DNA from: Verrucomicrobiales bacterium
Lineage (GTDB): Bacteria > Verrucomicrobiota > Verrucomicrobiae > Limisphaerales > UBA1100
Direction: 5' to 3'
Assembly (NCBI GenBank): GCA_002721895.1
Contig: PBLV01000062.1
Location: 1 to 32,757 of the forward strand
DNA: 32,757 bases
The notes under the pieces were generated by a model, which saw only the letters and a list, made by a program, of their open reading frames with translations, was not told the origin of the DNA and ran no database searches. Shown one piece after another: positions 6,425-18,400 of the stretch. Position numbers and translations under genes: made by a program. Position 1 is the stretch's first letter. Each line of letters opens with the position of its first letter.

Positions 6425-9400
6425 CTATTGCAGCCGCTTCAGCATCACGTTCAGTTTCACGCGACCCTGAGCACCGCTGACTCCATCGATGGAGAAGTAG
6501 ACCTTGTCGCCCTTGGACAATGTGGCGCGGGCGATTTTCACCCGGCTTGAGGGCGCGGGCTGTTGCCGGTCATTGTCGTTGCCGGTTGATTTTCCGCCGG
6601 GCTGAACCACGGTGAGGGTGGTATCAATGGAACTGCCAATCGTATTGGCGTCGATTTCGTACACGCCGTTTTGCGGCACATGCAGCACCCACCAGACCGA
6701 CCGGCCATGCCACATCCTGCGGCCATCCCCCGTGCGCACACCCGCGGCTTCGCCCTGACCAGCGGACGCACCCTGATTATGGCCACTGCCTTGGGCCTGC
6801 CAGCGGTTGCCCAGAAGCGGGCGCAACTGCAAGACGAAGCTGCCCTCGGGATTGTCATTGGGCACACGCGATTTCACGAGGGGCGACTTGGGATTGTTGG
6901 GCTGTGGCGGGCGGACTCCACCGGGGTTCACCGTGCCGGGAATGCCTTTAGCAGGCCGCGGGTTGACCGGGCGCGGCGCCACGGGGGAAACAGGCCGCGG
7001 TGGTTTTTGATTTCCCATATTGCCCCCGGACGGGTGCGATGTTCCGCCACCCGGCTGCGAGGGAGTCGACGGCTGACGGGGCGTGGTGTTCACGGTGGCA
7101 CCAAGGCCAGGCCCAGCGTTGCTGCCAGTGCGCGCACCGGGCCCAACAACCGGACGCGTACGCGAAGGCTGAATGGCCTGGGCGGTTTGCCGCCGTTGCA
7201 CTTGGGCATCAGGCAAACCACGAGGCGGCTTGTAGTAGAGAAGCGGATTCTTGGTCGGCGTGACACTGGGCACAGGCAGCCCCAACCCACGCGGCGGATT
7301 GAAGCTCACCGAGGTATCTGGCGTTACCCGGCGAGTCCCGTTGGAGTCACGATACAAGGAGACAACCTGACCAATAATGGTCATCGCGCGAGAATTGTCG
7401 AGGTACAGAGGTTGAGTGAAATCACCAAACGGCGGCGGCAAATAACGATTGTGGTGATATCCTGTCTGCATGCCACTCCACAAAACATTTGGACTGGAGA
7501 AGCGAGGGATGCGCGCATACGCCGTTCCCGGCAGGGCCATGATCGTACAATATGGCACAAACGGGTTGTTCAGACCCGGTGCGGTGAAGTGATTGCCCAT
7601 AGAGAGAAACTCGTCATTAACGTAGTTATAATTCGACCCATACGGGCTGAAGGTATGGGTCGAATTGATCACATCAACACCCGCGTCGTCTCCCAATCCA
7701 TGACTGCCTGAAAGCAGATGGCCAATCTCGTGGGCAAACGTATGGTTGGGCACAGCCTTGTTGAACTGAACCACTGCTCCATAAAAAACATCTCGATTCA
7801 TCTGCGCATTAAACCCGAATATATTTTCTGCGGGGTTTCGGTACATCTGGTGCGTAATGCCATAGACCCCCAAAGATGTAGTTACCCGGATGACCACGTT
7901 GTCCACGGTCATTTGTCCCTTTTCACTGGTGACCTTCCAGCCGCCCCGCAAATTCTGCCACGCGTTGCCCGTGTTCACGGAATTAAATGTCTGTGTCATG
8001 CTTTCAATGGATGTCCCGTTAAATGTCAGGAATGGAACAAGTGACAGATCGGTGTCCCTATACAAATCCAGACGAACGTATTCATTTAAATCCACCACAT
8101 TGTCCACAAAATTAACGGTGATGGTGGCAGAGCCCGGTCGACCCGGCTTCTCAAGGTCATAGAGGTTTTTCACCCCGGCCGCGTTCAGCGGAATGTTGTA
8201 AACTCGCACCTGATCAAGCCGGCCGTTGAACTTGGCCATTGGTCCCAAGAAATCATCCACTCCCAACAGGAAACGCTCTCCTGAAGCGTATACAGTCCCC
8301 GTGTACGAGGCATTGGTATCGATCACGCCATCGATATAAATCCGTTTCTCTCCCCCAACAATCTCAGCCACAACATGATGCCAGTTGCCATCATTGATAA
8401 CCTTTGAACTGGACAAAATTTGATTATCCGAGGTGTCTGCAGTACCGTTGGTACTTGTATGGAATTGCATAAAGCCGGAGGTTGCATTGCATTCAATCAT
8501 CCATCCCCGTGTCGAGTTGCCCTTCCCTCCCTTGCTCATAATTGTTCCGGATAGGTTGCCGCTGGAGGGCGGCCCCACCCACATGGACACAGCAAAATTA
8601 CTACCGGGATTCAATACGGGCGAGTTACCCATATTGACTAGGGATGGGAGGGCAAGAGAGGAGTTGAACTCATAGGCTCCCCCCGCCTGCTGCAGACGAT
8701 CCGGCACAGTCGAAACATTCATCGGAGCGCCGTTGAGGTTATAAACCCCCGCAGAATCAACCGCGTCACCATCCAGTTTCCAATATGCGACCATTCCCAA
8801 GCTAGGATTCGGAGGAGTAACGAAACCTCCCGTCAATTCATATCTATGAAGATCAATCACCTCCGAAACATTCAACGCTCTGTTATACAACCGAATGTCA
8901 TCAATCGCACCCTTGTATGGAAAATGACTGGTCGCCACGCGGTACCCCGTGTCCATGACCATGTCGGCCCCCGTTGCCCCGTTTGCCAAGGTGGGAACAT
9001 TTGCCACGCCCGTCTGAAGTCCGTTAACGTATATCGAGACAACACCGGAAGAATCACGGGTCACCACCAGGTGATGCCATGCCGATTCGTTCCACTTGTG
9101 ATCCACCGACATTTCGCACGCCATTTGTCCCCCGGTGAAGAACTGCAACCGCCCCCCCTGATTGCCATTCTGCGGCTCCAAGTGAAGAGCGAGATGCCCA
9201 ATCTTTTGGTTGGAAAACAAAACCCTTTTATCCCCTGCAACATCCATGATAGCCAAACTGCGAGTCTTGCCGGCAACCGCTCCACGAATCGTCGGTCCTG
9301 CAACAAATGTCCCCATCCCGCTGTTTAGAAAAACCCTGTTCACAGCCCCACTATTGCCGACCACTACATCCAGATCTCCATCTTCGTCAAAGTCGCCCGC

Positions 9401-12400
9401 AGCTAAGGCATTGGAGTTGTTTGTGTCCGTTGCATCAAGGGCTCCATAGGAAGAAAAGACGCCTCCGCCGATGTTTCGATAAACTGAGTTAGAAGCATTA
9501 TGGTTGCCATAGATCACATCGTTGTCTCCATCACCATCAATATCCACCAACAAGGCCGTTGCCGTGTTGTTTGTTTCTGAACCAACCGCTCGGGAAGGCT
9601 GAAAGCCTCTTCCAGGGGGAAAAGCGGGATACCAAAGGTTTGCTTCATTCTCATTTAGCACCAGCAAATCAGGATACACATCCGAGTTAATACGTGCCAT
9701 GACCACCCCCGTGGAATTATCGTTCACACCGGCATAGACCTTTCGGGATTTGTCAAAGGCCCCTGCCCCATCGTTTTCAAACCATATGTTCTCCTGATTA
9801 TAATTCGCCACAAAGACATCAAGGTCATCATCGTTATCCATGTCACCCAACACCAACCCACGTGAATCCGTTGGAATAAACACAGGTGTCAACTGGTACA
9901 ACTGAGCCACCTCACCGGGAATCAATGCACGATCATAAATGCGTACATCATCCAGTTGGCCGGAAAAATAGGACGAATTGCCAGCATCCGCACCCACCAG
10001 CAATGTCGTCCCAAAAAATGTTCCCGTGGCATTCCCCAGAGTGTCTTCTCCCTGATGTATTCCGTTGACATACCTCGTGACCGTGCCGCGAACCAATCCA
10101 TCCTGATAACGAATTCGCCGCACACGGTAGGAAGCATCTCCAAAGTAAAGATTTCCAGCACCGTCAAAACCCAATGATGACCCCACCACGTCAAGACTTG
10201 TACTAGCTGGAGGCATACCATCTCCTCCATAGGACGGAGCCCCACTTCCAGCCATGGTGGAAATCGTGCCTCTCACTAAATCTACAACCCGAATACGACC
10301 TCTGTCAGTTACGTAAAGGTGACTGCCCGTAACCGCTATTGCCTTGGGTTCTTGGAAACCTGCACCAACGGCCTGCCCCCCATCTCCGGTAAAGTTCACA
10401 AATGCCGAGCCTGCAACGGTATCAATAATCCCTCCCGTTACCTTTCGAACCCGGAAGGCTCCAGCCAAGTTGTATCCATCAAGAATGAAAAGATTATCGG
10501 ATGCATCCACGGCCAAGTCTTTCGGATATATCAGCATACAATTCGTGGTAGCCGATCCCCCATCCCCGGCAAAACCAACTGATCCATTCCCCGCCGCGAC
10601 TGAAACTGTTGGTGTGCCCGCGGTTGGATTGGCAACACTGTGAACCCTGACTCCAACCGGATCGCAGACATAAAGCGTCCCGGCACTGTTTACCGCCAAT
10701 CCACTAGTTCCATTGCCTGACGTCAGAGTCAGGCCGCCCACGGTGTTAATCACCCCTGAGGTCAAATTAATCCACCGCACCGTCGCCCCAGTGTGAATGT
10801 ATAGACGGTTCCTCACCGAATCCACGGTCATTGACTGAATCTCCGCAAATGAAGCCAACGTCGCCTGCAATCCATCCCCGACATTTACCGTGCCGCCCGC
10901 ACCCGCAAAATGCGAAATAACACCAGCGGTGTTGACCTTCCGCACTGTACGCGCTGTTGGGTCACCAATATAAGTTGTCCCATCGCTTGCCACAGCAATG
11001 ATGGGTGTACCAACTCGAGCCTCGACAGCCTGCCCGCCATCCCCCTCGGTTCCGGCGACACCTGTCCCAGCAAGTGTCTCGGTATATCCGGATGCACTAC
11101 TGCCACGGTCGACAACAGTTACCACATGGTACCATCCATCACTGCTGGAAGGAGCGCTTGTGTCAGCTGTACCGTTGCCGGCAGGCATCAACGGATCAAC
11201 ATCAGCAACCAGCCGACTGTTATTCAAAGCCATCTGATAGTTTACCTGACTGCCACCATCCCGATTGGCCAAAATCCAGTTGTTTGCCAACAATGAGTCA
11301 GGCTTGACCCAAGCTGAGAGAGTCAGGCTCTTGGTGTTGGGCATGTTAAAAGCGCTGAAGTTTCCTGCCGTCGCACTGGAAACCTCCAGATATTGCGCTG
11401 TACCATTAAACTCCACCGCCTTGTTGGGCCGCCCCAAACGATCCGTCACCCGGCGCACGGATCCCTTCAACGTGCCGTTATTACCCAAGAGTCCACTATC
11501 CCGCCCATCGCCTTCATCAAACTGGTAATGCCCCGCCAAGCCATAAGCTGCGCCAAACTTCTTGGGCGTATCCATGTTGTACAACTGCGCCACCTCAAAG
11601 TTTGTTAGTGCTCGATTATACAGCCGGAATTCGTCCATTTCACCATTGTAGGGATACATGCCCCAGTTTGGATTACGACTATCTGCCGCCGTAGAAAATC
11701 CAAAATCCAAGTTCAGGTTGGTGGCATTATTCCCCGTCAACACAGTTTGGCTCAGGATTTGGACTCCATCCCGGAAAAGTGAAACTGTGCTGTTATGAGA
11801 CCGACGCAGAACAAGGTGATACCAGCGCCCTGGATACCATTCCAGATTGGCCGTGGACATCGTGGGAGAAGTCGCATTGCCGGTATAAAACTCCAATGTA
11901 GCGTTATTTGGACTCATCCAGTCTGCGGCATTCAAGCGCAACTCAAATTGTCCAGGCTCCTTGCCAGCCACCAACACCTGCTGCCCCGTTCCTGTAATAT
12001 CGGCCGATAACAAGGCCGTCGTATTGCCTGAAGTACCGGGCAGAACCTGCCCCGCAGCAAATGTGCCGGTACTGTTACCCGCATAAAACCTGTCTGCCCC
12101 AGACTCATACCCAAGCACAATGTCCTTATGCGAATCCCCGTTCAAGTCGGCTCCCCAAAGGGCTGAGGCGTTGCCTACCGCTACACCTAGACTCGTAGGC
12201 GCCTTAAATGTGCCATTGCCATGATTCTCATAATAGAGGCTGGTTGAATTTCGTTCCGCGGTCAGAATATCAGGGCGACCATCACCACTTATGTCAATGA
12301 GCACCAGTGCCTGCGTGGCATTACCACCCGGAGAGATCCACTCGCTACTTACTACCGGAGTTGTATTGTAGGTCCAATTTCCAGCAGCGGCAGCGTTCAA

Positions 12401-15400
12401 GTAAACCTGATTGGAAGCATTGTGATTACCCACAACCACATCGAGACGCCCGTCATTGTTCAGGTCTGCCATCTGGACCGCTCGGGCATCGGTCATGTTT
12501 AAATCCAAGTAGCGCTTCACACCATAATCAGCAGTAGAGACCCATGGCTCGGGGATGCCTGGGTTAAGGTTCTGCTGGTATAAGGCTGATGCATTATTGG
12601 GTCCAACCACCACAATCTCCTTTGAAGTGGCGTTGCCTCCCATTTCACCAATAGCGATGGCCAGCGTATCCCCCTTTGTTTCCGGAACGATTGGTGGACT
12701 TTCCTGATACAATTCCATCACATCCGCAGCTTCCAACACCTTGTCCTTGTAGAATCGCACATCATCCACCTTGATGCGCGGCGCAAATTGCGCATTTTGA
12801 AACTCAGAACCAATCTGAAGCGTTAGGCCCGTGTTTAGCAGCGAAGAACCCAGCGGAGCCGTATTATTTGCCCTCAAGACACCATTAATATAAGTGAGGT
12901 TCCGTCCTCTTACAGGTGGTCCCGGCACAAACTTATGGACTGTCACCACATGATTCCATACACCAACAGTCAATCCAGCAGTTGTTTGTGTGTCCTGCTG
13001 ATTGTCTATCCCCCATTTCGTCAACAGTCGGGTATCGACAGTCGTTGTCCCCATCAAACGATATCTGGGCTGATTGTTCAAAGCCGCCGAATAGTTGATA
13101 ATTCGGTCGTTCTGCAAATCCTGACCCGGGTCTGGCATAATCCAAAGCGAAACACTCAACTCCTGAGCTCCCCCAAGAATTGAATCCACGTCAGGAGCCG
13201 TCCATTCAATCTTGCCGACGCCGGTGCCATTGTTCCCCACCAGAAAATGCACCGCATTGTCCGGCCTCCCATGGCGACTAAGCACGGAAACAATGGCGTC
13301 CGTGGTGTTGCTTGTTCCATACCCCACCATTGTGCCATTACGATTTGCCGCGCGATCCCAGCCCACGGTCGCAGCCCCACCATCCAATGGCAGGTGAAGG
13401 GAAGCTCCGGTCGGGATTGGGTTGATTGGCATATAACCCTGCATTTGCTCCCTAAGCACAAACCCCGTATTATTATCATTATGCCAAATCTCATCCTTGG
13501 CAGAAGCATTGTTGCCGAAGATGAGATCGATATCCCCGTCGCTATCCAGATCGCCCGCCGCCATCGATAACGTGGGTGAACTGGATGCATCAATCTGTTG
13601 AGCCGGACCAAATGAACCGTTGCTTTCGATCATCAGACGGTACTGGTTGATCTGGTCATGAGCCGCCTCTATCAGGTCCGGCTTGCCATCCCCGTCCACA
13701 TCCTGCAGTTCCAGCGCTACCGTGTTCCGGCTGCCTCCCAAATCACGCGCGGCCATGAACGAGCCATTCCCGTAACCGGGGAACACTTTCGTGACCCCTC
13801 CATACTCGCCCCGGACAATGTCCGGCATGCCATCGGGCGAAAACATACCCTTGGGCCGCACCCATAGGGATACGGTAAAGTCATCCGTGTTTTTGGGAAA
13901 ATCCGTGGAAGTTTGGGTTTCGAGATATTGGGGAGATCCCACCGTCGGGGCCATCTGCAACGCAGTGGCAGCCGTTCCCATCCGATCCATAACAAACGAC
14001 GCCCCATTGCGGCGCGTCGCGTGGTTTTTGGGCGCCAAACTTGCATCCTGTGTATCTCCCGAGAAAGGATAATAGGCCACCAGACCAATCAGATCACTGA
14101 ACTGCAGTTGCGAGCTTGTCTCCAGTGCAGTGGGTGGCTCAGCAAAGGTTCCATCGCCCAATCCAAGATACAAAAGCGTCGTTCGGTTATTGTCACGCGC
14201 TACCAGCAAATCCACCCTGCCATCCCCGCTCACGTCACCCAGTGCAATGTCAGTCGTCGCGTTGGCATCCTGGGATTTCCACGTCTCCACAAACTCACCA
14301 TTGCCGGTGTTAAGATACGTAACTTCAGGCTGATTCCAGTTGCCGGTGATCACATCCGGCAAACCGTCCGCATTCAAGTCCACCACCTCCACCGCGCGCG
14401 TATCATGGTATTTCGCCCCAGGCAACTTGTGGGATCCCACAAACGAACGCAGCGACCCGTTCCCTTCGCCCAGCCACACCCGGGATTCCTCCCCAACCTC
14501 GTTGCCCACAATCAAGTCCAGCCGTGAATCCGGCGCCAACAACTTGTCCGGCTTGATCCAAGCCGAGTAGGTGAACTCCTGCGTCCCTCGCGGAAAATTC
14601 GTCGTGCCCAGCGTGCGGAAATAAGATCGATTGCCATCCAGCACCAATGCCGAGTCCGCCACCCCAAATCGGTCCGGCACCGAGGCATTCGCCGTGCCGA
14701 TTGGCGATCCATGGTTCGCACTTGGGCTTATATCATTCCGCCAATCCGGTCGGGTAAAAGGATAATGCAAAACCAAGTTGCTGGAGGGTGTAAACGGTGC
14801 AGAAATTCGCTCCGCCAGATAAATGTCGATGACCTCACCCGCCGTCAACGGAACCCCATAGACGCGCAACTCATCCAGTCCGCCCTGAAAGTTCTTGCCC
14901 CGGATCGGGTCCCGGCCGATCAGAAACTCATTACCCGTAAATGTCGCCGTGGCATTGTTCATGCCAATCTCGTCGTAGAGCATCCCGTTGATGTAACGGC
15001 GGATCTTGCCCGTTCCCGCCCAAGTCTGTGTGCCGCCGTGCATGGCGGCGATTTCCGCCGCGCTCAAGACACGGCTATGCAGTGTCACCTCATCAATCGA
15101 CCCCGCAATTCGTGTGTCATTATTTTCAGCACGGTCAATGCCCACCCGCACCTCCTCATTCAATACGCTGAAACCCGGCATGGAGACATCGCTGACCTTG
15201 GTCACCGGCTCCAACTGGCCATCCAGATAAACCAACAATTCCTGCGTGCCCGCATCATAAGTATAAGCCACGTGATGCCATTGACCGTCATTGATCTGGT
15301 TTTCGCTCTGGTATTGCTTGGTCTGGCCCCCGCTATTCGTGATCTCCGCACTGAACCTGCCCGTGGGTGTCAGGAACAACTGCCCCCAATTCCCTCCCGA

Positions 15401-18400
15401 ATCATCCGTGCTGACGATGCCCGCATTATTGTCCGAGGTTTTCACCCAAGCCGACATTGTGTGGGAGGTAAAACTGACCGTGGTGACCGTTTCGATGGTG
15501 TCATTGCCATCAAAACTATAGGCGCTGTCCGCGTTGCTGGCGCGATCAATCGCCAACGTGGGCGCCGCCGGGTTGGCCGCGGCCGGGCCGGAACCACTGC
15601 CCGTTTGCCGCTCATACGCGCCCATATCCACCGTGGCGGTCGTGTCACTATTCCCATCCACAATACGCGTACGCCCGGTGAGATCATCATTCCCCACCAC
15701 GTCAGCATTCGAGCCCGCATCCACCGCCGGCGAACCAGTCTTCAGTTGCAATCCATCATCCGCCGTGCCCCAGACCCCATCCGCACCTATCAGGTTGGCC
15801 ACATTCAAGAACTGCGGATCAACATTCAAGTTGCCCGCACCGGCATGACCGCCTTGGATGATGGAATGGGTGATGGTGGTTGAGCCATCTATGACCGAGC
15901 CTCCACCGGAACTGCCCCAGATGATGCAATTTTTCAAGGTCAGTGCCCCGCCATTGGTCCGAAGGGTCTGCCCTAAAGCCCCACCTACATTTTCAACTGA
16001 ATTCCCGTAGAACGAACAATTCGTTATGACCGCATTGGCTTGGCTCATAATCGCGCCGCCCGCATCTTTGGCATAATTATTTGCGAAGACACTATTGTTG
16101 ATGGTGCCCGAGCTGCTTCCCCCTAGAAACAATCCCCCACCCCACTGGTAGCCATACGGTGAATCCTTGGTGTGATTGTTGTAAAAAACACAAGACTCGA
16201 TGACATAATTACCAGCCACATGCATGGTGCCAGCGGAATGCGACACGTTATCCTGAAAAATAGTATTTTCAATGCGTAATGTGTTCCCTGCGCTCTCACC
16301 ATAAATACATGCTGACTTGGAGGCTGTATTCTTTTCAAAAATACAATTTCTAATTGTCAATGTGCTCGTGATGAGACGAAGGCCTCCGCCGTTGGAAACA
16401 TCACCTGGAGATCCCCAAACTGCAGTATCGGCATTGCCTCCGGTGACAATCAAACCATCCAGCACCACCTCAGTAGCTTTATTCTGGATGTTAATAACAT
16501 GGAGTGAATTCTCCCCGCGTGTGGGCTCGGTTCTTGAAATGTTGGCGTTGTCGTTACCAAAGAGGTCGCCGGTGAGGATGGTTCGGTTGAGGCGCCAGTC
16601 GCGTTGGCTGCGAGAGGTTTCGCTGCCGGCAAATCCGCCATAAATCTTCACGCCGGCCTTCGGGGTAAAGGAGGCGGTTCGGTCATTCAGGTTGGTGGTG
16701 GGCCGATAGGTGCCCGCGGCCACCCAGATTTCATCTCCACTGTTTGAAGCCGTCAACGCCGCCTGCAGATCCGTAAAGGCATCCACCCAAGAAGACCCAT
16801 CATTCGCCCCCGTCGCACCCGGCTTCACATACCGCACCGGCGCCCCACCCCCAAAATACAAAGCCGAAACTTCCGAATCAGACAGAGCACGGTTGTAAAC
16901 CCTAACTTCATCAATATTTCGGTTGTACGCTCCACTAACCGGGTTGCTAGAGCCACCCATTATAAAACTGTCATCAGCATCGGCCACGGTTGCGCCGCCA
17001 GTATTATCTGTACTCACCAAATTCCCATCGACATAAAGATAAGCTGTCCCTCCAGAAAAAACGCACGTCACGTGGAACCATTTTGATATGTCCGCGTAAT
17101 CGACAATTTTTTTGGCTAAAATATTTCCGCTTACTGTATTCACCCTAAACTCAATTCGATACTTCCCAGGGCCATATAATCCCGAGTTTTGGTCTACCCC
17201 GATTGTATATTTTCCGTTGCCTTTCCAAACCAGACTTTCCTTATGGTAATTCCATCCTTGGTTAAATTTTGTCCAAAGTGAAATTGTCATGGCGTTTCCA
17301 AATGTAAAAGCTGAATTGCTGGGGACTTGAATTCTGCTATTCACGTTGTTAACAAAATTCCATGCCTTGCCCGCCTCATTGTTCCTATCTGCTGTTGATG
17401 CGGAATTCTGAGGTGTGCCGTGACGATTGTTGCCACTCTCATCATTCGCATTCCCGTTAAAGGGATAGTAGGCAACCAGGCCCGCTGTCGGGATTTGGGG
17501 TTTTGTCACCCCGCCCAGGATGCCATGGTTGTAATTGCCGCTAACATCATTGGGATTGCCACTAAAGGGGTAGTGCAGCACCAGCCCGGTTGAGGGCACT
17601 TCCGCTTCAATGGGTTTCACTCCTCCGTCTCCGCCTATGCCTTTTCGGTCATAAACGTAGGCAAGGTGCCTCCACTCGGTGGTGTTGCCCAGTGCGCTGC
17701 CCAGATTGCCGTTGTTCGCGGGTTTCAGGGGGGCGCTCTCGCTGGAGAGGCGGGTGTTGCGCAGTCCAAACTGGAAGTAACTGTTGTTGCCGGCGCTGTT
17801 CCACTGGGTGATAAGCCCGGCTTCATCCTCAATATCCGTGGGCTGTACCCAGCCGGTGATGGACCAACTGGTGTTGGCTTCAAAGTTGAAGGTGTTGGGC
17901 AACGCCGCAGTAAGGTGGGTGGAGCCGTCCAGCGAGAGGGCATTGGAGGCGTTGCCGTGCCGGTCCGGAATATAGGAGGCGGTTCCACCCACGGCGGTTC
18001 CATGATGGGCGTTGCCGGTCAAGTCGGACAGGTTGCCTTCAAAGGGCCAGTAGGCCAAAAGACCGGTGGTGCCCACGCCGGTTTCGCTGCCACCACTGTT
18101 GAGGTTGAGGATGGGCAAGTCGGTGAAGGTCCGGGAGATGCTGCTCCCGGTCAGCAGGGTGCCTTCATGGGTTCCAAACGTGCTCTCCTGCACGCGGTTG
18201 GAGGGAGGGTTGGGCCCGCGACCCACGGTGCGGGACAGGATGCCGTTGGGGGTGGCATTGATGTATTTGTTGGCAATGCCGTAGTCGCCGGCGAGATCCT
18301 CGGTAAGAAGCACGACTAGGTCGGCACGGGGTTCCCGGGCATTTTGCGTGGGAACATAGGGGACCTCAGTGTAACGGTGGAGGTTCGGGTAGCGGGCAAT

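Noticed and set aside
6671..7711. 346-codon plus-strand frame
   Set aside because: Opposite the Pro-rich linker, whose biased codons open the antisense frame.
14711..15883. 390-codon plus-strand frame opposite the giant gene
   Set aside because: It is an antisense shadow: no start context, no motifs, and the minus strand there encodes clear LamG sequence.
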